Assembly (NCBI RefSeq): GCF_023502325.1
Contig: NZ_JAMFLZ010000009.1
Coordinates: 62,001 to 126,000 of the forward strand
Length of the DNA stretch: 64,000 nt
Direction of reading: 5' to 3'
Origin: Wocania_A spongiicola
GTDB taxonomy: Bacteria > Bacteroidota > Bacteroidia > Flavobacteriales > Flavobacteriaceae
Below the pieces are notes generated by a model, which worked only from the letters and a program-made list of their open reading frames with translations, was not told where the DNA came from and searched no databases. This document shows, piece by piece, positions 9,011 to 17,982 of the stretch. Position 1 is the stretch's first letter, and each line of letters starts with the position of its first letter. Both the position numbers and the translations under genes were made by a program.

Positions 9011-12000
9011 CTACTCCTCTAATCTGATATCTAGACCTAAACCTTTCAATTCATGCATTAATACATTGAATGATTCTGGTAAGCCCGGATCTGGCATTGG
9101 TTCACCTTTTACAATACTTTCGTATGTTTTAGCTCTACCAATAACATCATCAGATTTTACAGTTAAGATTTCTCTTAAAGTACTTGAAGCTCCATATGCC
9201 TCAAGTGCCCATACTTCCATCTCACCAAAACGTTGTCCTCCAAACTGTGCTTTACCACCAAGAGGTTGTTGTGTAATTAATGAGTAAGGTCCAATAGAAC
9301 GTGCGTGCATTTTATCATCAACCATATGCCCTAATTTCAACATATAGATGACACCCACAGTTGCTGGCTGGTCGAAACGCTGTCCTGTTCCGCCATCATA
9401 TAAATATGTATGACCATATCTTGGAATTCCAGCTTCGTCTGTGAATCCATTAATTTGATCGATTGTAGCCCCATCAAAAATTGGTGTTGCATATTTACGA
9501 TCTAATTTTTGACCTGCCCATCCTAAAACAGTTTCATAAATCTGACCAATGTTCATACGAGATGGTACACCAAGCGGATTCAATACGATGTCAACAGGAG
9601 TTCCATCTTCTAAGAATGGCATATCTTCTTGACGAACAATACGAGCAACAATACCTTTGTTACCGTGTCGTCCTGCCATTTTATCTCCTACCTTAAGTTT
9701 ACGCTTTTTAGCAATATAAACTTTAGCTAATTTGATAATTCCTGCTGGTAACTCATCACCTACAGAAATAGTAAACTTCTCACGACGTAACGATCCTTGC
9801 AAATCATTTTCTTTAATTTTATAGTTGTGAATTAAATCAGCAACTAATTGATTTGTATGAGTATCAGTAGTCCATTTTCCAGATACTAAATGCGCATAAT
9901 CATCAACAGCATTTAACATTTTTAGAGTGAATTTTTTACCTTTTGGTAGTACTTCTTCTCCTAAATCATTAAAAATACCTTGAGCCGTTTTACCATTTAC
10001 AATTGTAAAAAGTTTTTCAATTAAAGTGTCTTTCAATGCATCAAATTTAGCATCATAGATACCTTCTAATTGTAAAATATCATCTTTATCCTGAGCTCTT
10101 TTACGCTTATCTTTTACTGCTCTAGCAAATAACTTCTTTTCAATTACAACACCATTTAAAGATGGCGAAGCTTTTAAGGAAGCGTCTTTAACATCGCCTG
10201 CTTTATCTCCAAAGATAGCGCGTAGTAATTTTTCTTCTGGAGTTGGATCAGATTCTCCTTTTGGTGTAATTTTACCAATAAGAATATCGCCTGGTTTAAC
10301 TTCGGCTCCAACACGAATCATTCCATGCTCATCTAAATCCTTAGTAGCTTCCTCTGAAACGTTAGGAATATCATTAGTCAACTCTTCGTTTCCTAATTTA
10401 GTATCTCTAACTTCTAAAGAGTATTCATCTATATGAATTGATGTGAAAATATCTTCACGAACCACTTTTTCAGAAATTACAATAGCATCCTCAAAGTTAT
10501 ACCCTTTCCAAGGCATAAAGGCTACTTTCATATTTCTACCTAAAGCTAATTCTCCTTTTTGAGTCGCATAACCTTCACATAAAACTTGTCCCTTAGTAAC
10601 TTTATCACCTTTAACAACAATTGGTTTTAAGTTGATAGAAGTCCCTTGGTTTGTCTTTCTAAATTTTACTAATTGGTATGTTTTAATATCACTATCAAAG
10701 CTTACTTTAGCTTCATCTTCAGTACGATCGTATTTAATTTTAATTTCATTAGCATCAACATATAGTACTTCTCCATTTCCTTCGGCATTAACTAATACTC
10801 TAGAGTCTGAAGCAACTTGACGTTCTAAACCTGTTCCTACTATTGGTGCTTGTGGCAATAATAATGGTACTGCTTGACGCATCATGTTAGATCCCATTAA
10901 TGCTCTATTTGCATCATCATGTTCTAGGAATGGAATTAAAGATGCCGATATAGATGAAATTTGATTTGGTGCAACGTCTGTGTAGTTTACAGCAGTTGGC
11001 TCAATTACTGGGAAGTCTCCTTCCATTCTAGCAATTACCTTATCGTGTAAAATCTTTCCATTGTCATCAACTTCAACAGTTGCTTGGGCAATTAATTTTT
11101 CTTCTTCCTCTTCAGCACTTAAATACGTTGGTGCGTTTTTAATATCTACAACACCGTCAGTTACTTTTCTATAAGGTGTTTCAATGAATCCCATAGAATT
11201 AACTTTAGCAAACACTGAAAGTGATGATATTAAACCAATGTTTGGTCCCTCTGGAGTTTCAATAGGGCATAAACGCCCGTAGTGTGTATAGTGAACATCA
11301 CGAACCTCGAATCCTGCTCTTTCTCTAGATAAGCCTCCAGGTCCTAATGCTGATAAACGACGTTTGTGTGTTATCTCTGCTAATGGATTTGTTTGATCCA
11401 TAAATTGAGATAACTGATTTGTTCCAAAGAAAGAATTAATAACAGACGATAACGTCTTAGCGTTAATTAAATCAATTGGTGTAAATACCTCATTGTCACG
11501 AACGTTCATACGCTCACGAATAGTACGTGCCATACGTGCTAAACCAACTCCAAATTGAGATGATAATTGCTCTCCAACTGTACGTACACGACGGTTAGAT
11601 AAGTGATCAATATCATCAATCTCTGCTTTAGAGTTAATAAGCTCGATTAAGTATTTTATAATAGTTATAATATCTTCTTTGGTAAGCACTTGCTTATCCA
11701 TTCCGATATCTAACTGTAATTTTTTATTCATTCTATAACGTCCAACTTCACCTAAAGAATAACGTTGGTCAGAGAAGAATAATTTATCAATAATACCACG
11801 TGCTGTTTCCTCATCTGGCGGCTCAGCATTACGTAATTGTCTATAGATATGTTCAACTGCTTCTTTTTCAGAATTTGTTGGATCTTTTTGAAGTGTATTA
11901 TGAATAATAGCATAATCACCTTGCTCAGAAGTTTCTTTATGTAAAAGAATTGTTTTTACTTCAACTTCAAGAATTTCTTCAATATTTTCTTTATCAAGAA

Positions 12001-12823
12001 CTGTATCACGATCTAGCACAATTTCGTTACGCTCGATAGATACTACTTCTCCTGTGTCTTCATCAACAAAATCTTCATGCCATGTATTAAGTACACGAGC
12101 AGCCAATTTTCGTCCTAGATACTTTTTTAATCCAGATTTAGAAACTTTTACTTCTTCAGCTAAATCAAAAATCTCTAAAATATCTTTATCGCGCTCAAAA
12201 CCGATAGCTCTAAATAATGTTGTTACAGGTAACTTTTTCTTTCTATCAATGTAAGCATACATTACCTGATTGATATCTGTAGCAAATTCGATCCAAGAAC
12301 CTTTAAATGGAATTACTCTTGCAGAATACAATTTTGTACCATTAGCATGGAAGGATTGACCAAAGAAAACTCCTGGTGAACGGTGTAATTGAGATACTAC
12401 TACACGTTCTGCACCATTAATACAAAATGTACCTGAAGGCGTCATGTAAGGTATAGTTCCTAAGTACACATCTTGAACAATGGTTTCGAAATCTTCATGT
12501 TCAGGGTCTGTACAATATAACTTTAACCTTGCCTTTAGCGGAACGCTATAAGTAAGACCTCTTTCAATACACTCTTCAATAGCGTATCTTGGCGGATCTA
12601 CAAAGTAATCTAAAAATTCTAAAACAAATTGATTACGTGAATCTGTGATTGGAAAGTTTTCCATAAAGGTGTTGTAAAGACCTTCATCACCTCTTTCTTC
12701 TGATTTAGTTTCTAATTGGAAAAAATCCTGAAAGGATTTTATCTGAATATCCAAAAAATCTGGATACTCTGTTCTATTTACAATAGACGAGAAATTTAAT
12801 CTTTCAGCTTGTGTTGATAACAT
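9011..12823 (-). CDS. rpoB: DNA-directed RNA polymerase subunit beta
   Basis: A 1270-residue beta subunit. The rifampicin-binding stretch (QLSQFMDQTNPLAEI then THKRRLSALGPGG, about residues 465-495) keeps the sensitive-type Asp, His and Ser at the classic resistance positions, with only conservative changes from E. coli. GHKIG-type core motifs such as GDKMAGRHGNKG are present. I start at ATG 12823: a TTG directly before it is in frame but needless. A large hairpin lies in the leader between rplL and rpoB. Confidence 0.99.
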   Translation of the reverse strand: MLSTQAERLNFSSIVNRTEYPDFLDIQIKSFQDFFQLETKSEERGDEGLYNTFMENFPITDSRNQFVLEFLDYFVDPPRYAIEECIERGLTYSVPLKARLKLYCTDPEHEDFETIVQDVYLGTIPYMTPSGTFCINGAERVVVSQLHRSPGVFFGQSFHANGTKLYSARVIPFKGSWIEFATDINQVMYAYIDRKKKLPVTTLFRAIGFERDKDILEIFDLAEEVKVSKSGLKKYLGRKLAARVLNTWHEDFVDEDTGEVVSIERNEIVLDRDTVLDKENIEEILEVEVKTILLHKETSEQGDYAIIHNTLQKDPTNSEKEAVEHIYRQLRNAEPPDEETARGIIDKLFFSDQRYSLGEVGRYRMNKKLQLDIGMDKQVLTKEDIITIIKYLIELINSKAEIDDIDHLSNRRVRTVGEQLSSQFGVGLARMARTIRERMNVRDNEVFTPIDLINAKTLSSVINSFFGTNQLSQFMDQTNPLAEITHKRRLSALGPGGLSRERAGFEVRDVHYTHYGRLCPIETPEGPNIGLISSLSVFAKVNSMGFIETPYRKVTDGVVDIKNAPTYLSAEEEEEKLIAQATVEVDDNGKILHDKVIARMEGDFPVIEPTAVNYTDVAPNQISSISASLIPFLEHDDANRALMGSNMMRQAVPLLLPQAPIVGTGLERQVASDSRVLVNAEGNGEVLYVDANEIKIKYDRTEDEAKVSFDSDIKTYQLVKFRKTNQGTSINLKPIVVKGDKVTKGQVLCEGYATQKGELALGRNMKVAFMPWKGYNFEDAIVISEKVVREDIFTSIHIDEYSLEVRDTKLGNEELTNDIPNVSEEATKDLDEHGMIRVGAEVKPGDILIGKITPKGESDPTPEEKLLRAIFGDKAGDVKDASLKASPSLNGVVIEKKLFARAVKDKRKRAQDKDDILQLEGIYDAKFDALKDTLIEKLFTIVNGKTAQGIFNDLGEEVLPKGKKFTLKMLNAVDDYAHLVSGKWTTDTHTNQLVADLIHNYKIKENDLQGSLRREKFTISVGDELPAGIIKLAKVYIAKKRKLKVGDKMAGRHGNKGIVARIVRQEDMPFLEDGTPVDIVLNPLGVPSRMNIGQIYETVLGWAGQKLDRKYATPIFDGATIDQINGFTDEAGIPRYGHTYLYDGGTGQRFDQPATVGVIYMLKLGHMVDDKMHARSIGPYSLITQQPLGGKAQFGGQRFGEMEVWALEAYGASSTLREILTVKSDDVIGRAKTYESIVKGEPMPDPGLPESFNVLMHELKGLGLDIRLEE

Positions 12824-12953
12824 CAATGGACGGAATTATGATTAAAAAAATAGTGATAGTGCTTTTAAACACTGATTAAACAGCTTAAACAGTTTTACTT
12901 ATTTATGTAGCTGTTTTGTAATTTTATTTGGTATATCATTATATACGCAAAAT

Positions 12954-12990
12954 GGTTTAGGTCTTGAAGACTATGCTTCAGACCTAAACC
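12954..12990 (-). promoter_or_regulatory. Hairpin in the rplL-rpoB spacer (likely attenuator)
   Basis: GGTTTAGGTC pairs with GACCTAAACC, extended after one bulged T by TGAAG/CTTCA with a 6-nt loop: 15 base pairs in all. On the minus strand only a short T-run follows. It lies 23 bp after the rplL stop, in a 190-bp spacer, where E. coli also has a partial terminator that sets the ratio of L12 to polymerase. Function here is inferred from position and stem strength. Confidence 0.65.
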
Positions 12991-13013
12991 TTTGTGTTTT
13001 TGAGTAGGTAAGC

Positions 13014-13388
13014 TTACTTAAGCTCAACCTCAGCTCCAGCCTCTTCTAAAGATGCTTTTAATGCTTCAGCTTCATCTTTAGTTACAGCTTCTTTGATAGC
13101 ACTTGGTGCATCATCAACTAAACCTTTAGCTTCTTTTAATCCTAAACCAGTTAATTCTTTAACTAATTTTACAACTGCTAATTTAGAACCACCAGCTGCT
13201 TTTAAAATAACATCAAATTCAGTTTGAGCTTCTTCTTCTCCACCTCCAGCAGCAGGACCAGCAACAGCAACTGCAGCAGCAGCAGCAGGCTCGATACCAT
13301 ACTCATCTTTTAATATAGTTGCTAACTCATTTACTTCTTTTACTGATAAGTTAACTAATTGTTCTGCGAAATCTTTTAAATCTGCCAT
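13014..13388 (-). CDS. rplL: Ribosomal protein bL12 (L7/L12)
   Basis: A 124-residue stalk protein. N-terminal dimerisation helices, an alanine/glycine-rich hinge (AAAAAVAVAGPAAGGGEEE, residues about 35-53) and the C-terminal factor-binding domain with KLAVVKLVKELTGLGLKEAK are visible. Several copies bind bL10 on the large subunit and recruit translational GTPases. Follows rplJ by 62 bp. Confidence 0.98.
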   Translation of the reverse strand: MADLKDFAEQLVNLSVKEVNELATILKDEYGIEPAAAAAVAVAGPAAGGGEEEAQTEFDVILKAAGGSKLAVVKLVKELTGLGLKEAKGLVDDAPSAIKEAVTKDEAEALKASLEEAGAEVELK

Positions 13389-13450
13389 TTTTCTATCGTT
13401 TTAATAATTTTGTAATAATATGTTTGTAATAAAGTGCGTACTATTTAATA

Positions 13451-13972
13451 CTATCCTTCTTTTTCAGATAGTGTTTTAATAATTCCAGCTAATTTCCCAC
13501 CACTTGATTGAAGCGCTGAAATAACATTTTTAGCAGGCGATTGTAATAATGTAACAATCTCTCCTATCAATTCTTCTTTAGATTTGATATCTACTAACAT
13601 GTCTAATTGCTCATCGCCAATATAAACTGCTTCCTCAATAAATGCTCCTTTTAATAAAGGTTTATCTGATTTTTTACGGAAGGTTTTTATTAACTTAGCT
13701 GGTACATTACCAGTTTCAGAATACATCACTGATGTATTTCCTTTTAAAACTGTTGGAAGTTCACCAAATTCTCTATCTGACGCTTCCATTGCTTTTTCAA
13801 GTAATGTATTTTTAACTACTGCTAATTTTACGTTGGCTTTAAAACAAGCACGACGTAAATTTGAAGTTGTAACTGCATTTAATCCTGAAATATCTGTTAA
13901 ATAGATATTTGCATTATTAGCTAATTCTGCAGTTAAGTCCTCAATTACTTGTGATTTTTCTTCTCTTGTCAT
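13451..13972 (-). CDS. rplJ: Ribosomal protein uL10
   Basis: A 173-residue protein that anchors L12 dimers to 23S rRNA. The N-terminal REEKSQVIEDLTAEL, the conserved LRRACFKANVKLAVVKNTLLEKA and the C-terminal helix that binds L12 fit the family and length. Lies 20 bp after rplA. In other bacteria the L10-L12 complex represses its own mRNA; no specific site could be recognised here. Confidence 0.98.
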   Translation of the reverse strand: MTREEKSQVIEDLTAELANNANIYLTDISGLNAVTTSNLRRACFKANVKLAVVKNTLLEKAMEASDREFGELPTVLKGNTSVMYSETGNVPAKLIKTFRKKSDKPLLKGAFIEEAVYIGDEQLDMLVDIKSKEELIGEIVTLLQSPAKNVISALQSSGGKLAGIIKTLSEKEG

Positions 13973-13992
13973 AATTTAAAGTTTTAACTTAA

Positions 13993-14682
13993 TTAACCAA
14001 TTTTTGGATCAACAGCTATACTTGGGCTCATTGTAGAAGACATAAATATGCTTTTTACATATGTACCTTTTGCAGTTGTTGGTTTTAGTTTCATTAATGT
14101 TGTTAATAATTCATTTGCATTACCTGCAATTTTATCAGCACTAAATGATGCTTTTCCTATAGCAGCGTGTACAATACCTGTTTTATCAACTTTAAAGTCA
14201 ATTTTACCAGCTTTTACTTCTGTTACAGCTTTAGCAACATCCATAGTTACTGTACCTGTTTTTGGGTTTGGCATTAAACCACGAGGGCCTAAAACACGTC
14301 CTAAAGGACCTAATTTACCCATAACACTTGGCATAGTAATAATAACATCAACGTCTGTCCAACCACTCTTGATTTTATCAAGATACTCATCTAAACCAAC
14401 GTAATCTGCTCCAGCTTCTTTAGCTTCGGCTTCTTTATCTGGTGTTACTAATGCTAATACTTTTATATCCTTACCTGTTCCGTGTGGAAGTGAAACCACT
14501 CCTCTTACCATCTGATTTGCTTTACGAGGATCTACTCCTAAACGCACTGCTAAATCAATTGATGAGTCGAACTTAGTATTGGTAATTTCCTTTATTAATG
14601 CTGATGCTTCATCAACAGAATAAATTTTACCTTTTTCAATTTTTGCTAAAGCCTCTTTTTGCTTTTTTGTTAATCTTGCCAT
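13993..14682 (-). CDS. rplA: Ribosomal protein uL1
   Basis: A 229-residue large-subunit protein of the L1 stalk. Motifs: DLAVRLGVDPRKANQMVRG and GPRGLMPNPKTGTVT, both hallmark L1 sequences. It lies 20 bp downstream of rplK in the usual L11-L1 pair; in E. coli L1 represses this mRNA. Confidence 0.98.
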   Translation of the reverse strand: MARLTKKQKEALAKIEKGKIYSVDEASALIKEITNTKFDSSIDLAVRLGVDPRKANQMVRGVVSLPHGTGKDIKVLALVTPDKEAEAKEAGADYVGLDEYLDKIKSGWTDVDVIITMPSVMGKLGPLGRVLGPRGLMPNPKTGTVTMDVAKAVTEVKAGKIDFKVDKTGIVHAAIGKASFSADKIAGNANELLTTLMKLKPTTAKGTYVKSIFMSSTMSPSIAVDPKIG

Positions 14683-14702
14683 TTTCTAATGTCTTTTATA
14701 GA

Positions 14703-15140
14703 TTAAGAAGGAAATTTTCCTGTTACGGTTATTCCCATCGATCTTGCTGTACCAGCAACCATTCTCATAGCAGACTCTGTAGTAAATGCATTTAAATCTA
14801 CCATTTTGTCTTCTGCAATAGTTTTAACCTGATCCCAAGATACTTTAGCTACTTTTTTTCGGTTTGGCTCTCCAGAACCTTTCTTCACCTTAGCTGCTTC
14901 TAATAATTGTACAGCTGCTGGTGGAGTTTTGATTACAAAGTCAAATGATTTGTCTTTGTAAACAGATATAACCACTGGTAATACTTTACCTGGCTTATCT
15001 TGGGTTCTGGCATTGAATTGCTTACAGAACTCCATGATGTTAACACCTGCAGCTCCTAAAGCGGGTCCAACCGGTGGCGATGGATTCGCAGCACCTCCCC
15101 GAACTTGTAACTTAACTACTTTACCTAATTCTTTTGCCAT
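14703..15140 (-). CDS. rplK: Ribosomal protein uL11
   Basis: A 145-residue protein of the GTPase-associated centre. N-terminal VVKLQVRGGAANPSPPVGPA with the proline pair of the thiostrepton-binding region, and C-terminal MRMVAGTARSMGITV which contacts 23S rRNA, are present. Starts 71 bp after nusG. Confidence 0.98.
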   Translation of the reverse strand: MAKELGKVVKLQVRGGAANPSPPVGPALGAAGVNIMEFCKQFNARTQDKPGKVLPVVISVYKDKSFDFVIKTPPAAVQLLEAAKVKKGSGEPNRKKVAKVSWDQVKTIAEDKMVDLNAFTTESAMRMVAGTARSMGITVTGKFPS

Positions 15141-15211
15141 TTTTAATAATTTAATTTTGATGTTATCTTTCTTTTGGAAGCGAAAGATTCATCTATCTTA
15201 ATGTAACACTA

Positions 15212-15766
15212 TTATACTTTTTCTACTTGCATATAACTTAATTCTAATGGTGTTTTTCTTCCGAAAATTTTAACCATAACTTCAAGTTTACGCTTTTCTT
15301 CATTTATTTTTTCTATCGTACCATCAAATCCATTAAAAGGACCATCAATAACTTTCACAGTTTCTCCTTTAGTAAAAGGTATAGCAACATTGGCATTTTC
15401 TTCTACTGCCAATTCATCAACTTTACCTAACATTCTGTTTACTTCAGATTGTCTTAATGGCACAGGGTCTCCTCCTTTTGTTTCTCCTAAAAACCCAATT
15501 ACATTTGTAACAGATCTAATAATATGAGGAACTTCTCCTGTTAAGTTGGCTTGAACCATTATATATCCTGGAAAAAAAACTTTTTCCTTATGAATTTTTT
15601 TTCCGTTACGAATCTGGATAACTCTTTCTGTAGGTACTAGTACTTGGTCAACATAATCTTGTAAACCTAAACGAGCAATTTCATTTTCGATATAGGTTTT
15701 AATTTTGTTTTCCTGACCACTTACAGCCCTAACAACATACCATTTTTTTTCGCTTACTTCAGACAT
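15212..15766 (-). CDS. nusG: Transcription termination/antitermination factor NusG
   Basis: I place the start at ATG 15766 (MSEVSEKKWYVVRAVSGQE, 184 residues). A longer frame from 15796 adds ten residues that overlap secE and are not typical. The NGN domain (KKWYVVRAVSGQENKIKTYI ... FPGYIMVQANL) is followed by a KOW domain (KGETVKVIDGPFNGFDGTI). It binds the polymerase clamp and couples transcription to termination or translation. Next to secE and rplK as in most bacteria. Confidence 0.96.
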   Translation of the reverse strand: MSEVSEKKWYVVRAVSGQENKIKTYIENEIARLGLQDYVDQVLVPTERVIQIRNGKKIHKEKVFFPGYIMVQANLTGEVPHIIRSVTNVIGFLGETKGGDPVPLRQSEVNRMLGKVDELAVEENANVAIPFTKGETVKVIDGPFNGFDGTIEKINEEKRKLEVMVKIFGRKTPLELSYMQVEKV

Positions 15767-15776
15767 AAATTTGTTT

Positions 15777-15974
15777 TTAACCGTTAATCCAATCAAAGTA
15801 AAATGTTATGGCTTTGCTGAATACTGTATCTACTCCCCATATTGCAAGAGAGAATATAATTGAAAATACCGCAACTAGAACTGTTAAACTTTGTGCCTCA
15901 GCCCATGTAGGCCATGTTACATTGTTCTTTAGTTCTCCAAATGATTCCTTTATATAATTTACAATTCCAGCCAT
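15777..15974 (-). CDS. secE: Preprotein translocase subunit SecE
   Basis: A 65-residue inner-membrane protein of the SecYEG channel. It has the short form: an amphipathic helix with FGELKNNVTWPTWAEA (the conserved W-P) followed by a single transmembrane helix (about residues 28-50). Lies directly after tRNA-Trp and ten bases before nusG. Confidence 0.96.
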   Translation of the reverse strand: MAGIVNYIKESFGELKNNVTWPTWAEAQSLTVLVAVFSIIFSLAIWGVDTVFSKAITFYFDWING

Positions 15975-15994
15975 TTATTTTTATTCTTTATTAG

Positions 15995-16067
15995 CACGGG
16001 TTGAGAGACTCGAACTCCCGACACCTGGTTTTGGAGACCAGTGCTCTACCAACTGAGCTAAACCCGT
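15995..16067 (-). tRNA. tRNA-Trp(CCA)
   Basis: On the minus strand, acceptor ACGGGTT/AACCCGT, D-arm AGCTCAGTTGG, anticodon stem CTGGT/ACCAG with loop CTCCAAA (anticodon CCA) and T-arm GAGTTCGAGTCTC. Discriminator G. It lies between tuf and secE; the encoded 3' end lacks CCA. Confidence 0.95.
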
Positions 16068-16080
16068 AAATATAAGTCAA

Positions 16081-16108
16081 AAGGCATCACGTTAATACGT
16101 GATACCTT
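16081..16108 (-). terminator. Hairpin after tuf
   Basis: On the minus strand AAGGTATCACGT pairs with ACGTGATGCCTT (12 bp, one U-G) around a 4-nt ATTA loop, followed by TTGACTT. It is a good stem with a short U-run, so probably a partial terminator that lets some transcripts continue to tRNA-Trp and secE. Confidence 0.7.
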
Positions 16109-16133
16109 GACTCTATATTTATTAAACTTTTAT

Positions 16134-17321
16134 TTAGTCTAAAATTTCAGTTACCTGACCTGCACCAACTGTTCTACCACCTTCACGGATAGCGAAACGT
16201 AATCCTACGTTCATTGCAATTGTGTTAATTAACTCAACAGTAATAGTTAAGTTATCTCCAGGCATTACCATTTCAACTCCATCAGGAAGCGCAATGTTTC
16301 CAGTTACATCAGTTGTACGAACGTAAAACTGAGGACGGTAGTTATTATGGAATGGAGTGTGACGTCCACCTTCTTCTTTTTTAAGGATATAAACCTCAGC
16401 TTTGAATTTAGCGTGAGGAGTTACAGAACCTGGTTTACAGATTACCATTCCTCTAGAGATTTGAGATTTCTCAATACCTCTTAATAAGATACCAGCGTTA
16501 TCTCCAGCTTCACCTCTATCTAATATTTGACGGAACATCTCGATACCAGTAATTGTAGAAGTTAATTTCTCAGCTCCCATACCAATAATCTCTACAGGAT
16601 CTCCTGTGTTAGCAATACCAGTTTCAATACGACCAGTAGCAACAGTACCACGACCAGTAATAGAGAATACATCTTCAATTGGCATTAAGAAATCTTTATC
16701 AACTTCTCTTAATGGCTCTTCAATCCAAGTATCACAAGCTTCCATTAATTCCATTACTGTATCAACCCACTTTTGCTCACCGTTAAGTGCACCTAAAGCA
16801 GAACCAGCAATTACAGGTCCATTATCTCCATCGTACTCATAGAAAGATAATAAATCTCTGATTTCCATATCTACTAATTCTAGTAACTCTTCATCATCAA
16901 CCATATCCACTTTATTCATGAATACAACGATACGAGGAATACCTACTTGACGACCTAATAAGATGTGCTCACGAGTTTGTGGCATAGGACCATCAGTGGC
17001 AGCTACTACTAAAATAGCACCATCCATTTGAGCAGCACCAGTAACCATGTTCTTTACGTAATCGGCGTGACCTGGACAGTCAACGTGAGCGTAATGACGA
17101 TTTGCTGTTGCATATTCTACGTGAGATGTATTAATTGTTATACCTCTTTCTTTTTCTTCAGGAGCGTTATCGATTTGATCGAAATCTTTTGCTTCTGACA
17201 AACCTGCATCAGCTAATACTTTAGTAATAGCAGCAGTTAAAGTTGTTTTACCGTGATCTACGTGTCCAATTGTACCAATATTTAAGTGTGGTTTTGAACG
17301 ATCGAAAGTTGCCTTTGCCAT
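16134..17321 (-). CDS. tuf: Elongation factor Tu
   Basis: A 395-residue GTPase that delivers aminoacyl-tRNA to the ribosome. Motifs: G1 GHVDHGKTTL, switch I RGITINTSHVEY, G3 DCPGHADY, G4 NKVD, and the tRNA-binding domain ending RTVGAGQVTEILD. It lies between four tRNA genes and tRNA-Trp, as E. coli tufB does. No second tuf is seen in the window. Confidence 0.99.
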   Translation of the reverse strand: MAKATFDRSKPHLNIGTIGHVDHGKTTLTAAITKVLADAGLSEAKDFDQIDNAPEEKERGITINTSHVEYATANRHYAHVDCPGHADYVKNMVTGAAQMDGAILVVAATDGPMPQTREHILLGRQVGIPRIVVFMNKVDMVDDEELLELVDMEIRDLLSFYEYDGDNGPVIAGSALGALNGEQKWVDTVMELMEACDTWIEEPLREVDKDFLMPIEDVFSITGRGTVATGRIETGIANTGDPVEIIGMGAEKLTSTITGIEMFRQILDRGEAGDNAGILLRGIEKSQISRGMVICKPGSVTPHAKFKAEVYILKKEEGGRHTPFHNNYRPQFYVRTTDVTGNIALPDGVEMVMPGDNLTITVELINTIAMNVGLRFAIREGGRTVGAGQVTEILD

Positions 17322-17393
17322 GTTTTTAAATAATTTTAATCTTAGTTATATAATAATATTAGTGTATTCTGTTTTTTTATACTCTATAATTAG

Positions 17394-17465
17394 AGCCAAT
17401 GACGAGATTTGAACTCGTGACCTCTTCCTTACCAAGGAAACGCTCTACCCCTGAGCTACACCGGC
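17394..17465 (-). tRNA. tRNA-Thr(GGT)
   Basis: On the minus strand, acceptor GCCGGTG/CATTGGC (two G-U pairs), D-arm AGCTCAGGGG, anticodon loop TTGGTAA (anticodon GGT, codons ACC/ACU) and T-arm GAGTTCAAATCTC. It is the last tRNA before tuf, equivalent in place and identity to E. coli thrT. Confidence 0.93.
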
Positions 17466-17531
17466 GTAAAGTTTTTATTTCCTATTCTCTCAAATAACCT
17501 CTGTTAAAGGTTACATTAAATGAAAGAAGAG

Positions 17532-17551
17532 ATTCCTGCCTTCGCAGGAAT
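17532..17551. repeat. Short dispersed palindrome, copy 2
   Basis: ATTCCTGCCTTCGCAGGAAT, identical to 4653-4672. It lies in the spacer between tRNA-Gly and tRNA-Thr(GGT), so it would form a hairpin within the tRNA-tuf precursor transcript. Confidence 0.85.
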
Positions 17552-17556
17552 TTTAG

Positions 17557-17629
17557 AGCGAGAGACCGGGTTCGAACCGGCGACATTCAGCTTGGAAGGC
17601 TGACGCTCTACCAACTGAGCTACTCTCGC
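17557..17629 (-). tRNA. tRNA-Gly(TCC)
   Basis: On the minus strand, acceptor GCGAGAG/CTCTCGC, D-arm AGCTCAGTTGG, anticodon stem TCAGC/GCTGA with loop CTTCCAA (anticodon TCC, codon GGA), and T-arm CCGGTTCGAACCCGG. Equivalent to E. coli glyT in this cluster. Confidence 0.95.
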
Positions 17630-17692
17630 AATTTTAACAAGCTAAAAACTTGTTTGGATTCAAAATTTCAAATAAAAATCTTAAAAAAGTTG

Positions 17693-17774
<82 letters not shown>

Positions 17775-17809
17775 AATTAACTTATTTTTCAATCTTTTTA
17801 AGAACTTGA

Positions 17810-17882
17810 GCCGATGGAGGGACTCGAACCCACGACCTGCTGATTACAAATCAGCTGCTCTAGCCAGCTGAGCTACATCGGC
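17810..17882 (-). tRNA. tRNA-Thr(TGT), copy 2
   Basis: Identical in sequence to 629-701 (anticodon loop TTTGTAA). It is the first gene of the tRNA-tuf transcription unit, matching E. coli thrU in position. Confidence 0.95.
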
Positions 17883-17903
17883 TTTTTTACACTTTTTACG
17901 CAT

Positions 17904-17930
17904 AAAAAAAGCCCGCTATTTCTAACGGAC
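17904..17930 (-). terminator. Hairpin with T7 run after raiA
   Basis: On the minus strand GTCCGTTA pairs with TAGCGGGC around a GAAA tetraloop (8 bp, two U-G pairs), followed by CTTTTTTT-like U-run. It lies 53 bp beyond the raiA stop and fits a terminator for raiA, but also falls at the expected start of the tRNA operon transcript. Confidence 0.65.
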
Positions 17931-17932
17931 TG

Positions 17933-17963
17933 CAAATGTATAGATTTATTTTTTTATTCAAAA
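17933..17963 (-). promoter_or_regulatory. Promoter of the tRNA-tuf operon
   Basis: On the minus strand TTTTG (17963-17959), an 18-nt spacer and TACATTTG (17940-17933): a full Bacteroidota promoter. It is followed by CA then GTCCGTTA, similar to the bases after the promoter of tRNA-Thr copy 1 (CA then TCCGTTA). It lies between raiA and its presumed terminator. Confidence 0.72.
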
Positions 17964-17982
17964 CATTTTTTGAAAAATTTTA

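Noticed and set aside
11340..11430. Possible rifampicin-resistance changes in rpoB
   Set aside because: The Asp, His and Ser positions linked to resistance keep their sensitive-type residues; differences from E. coli are conservative.
14048..14404. 118-codon plus-strand frame inside rplA
   Set aside because: Antisense shadow of the uL1 gene; similar shadows occur within rpoB, rpoC, tuf and typA because of codon bias.
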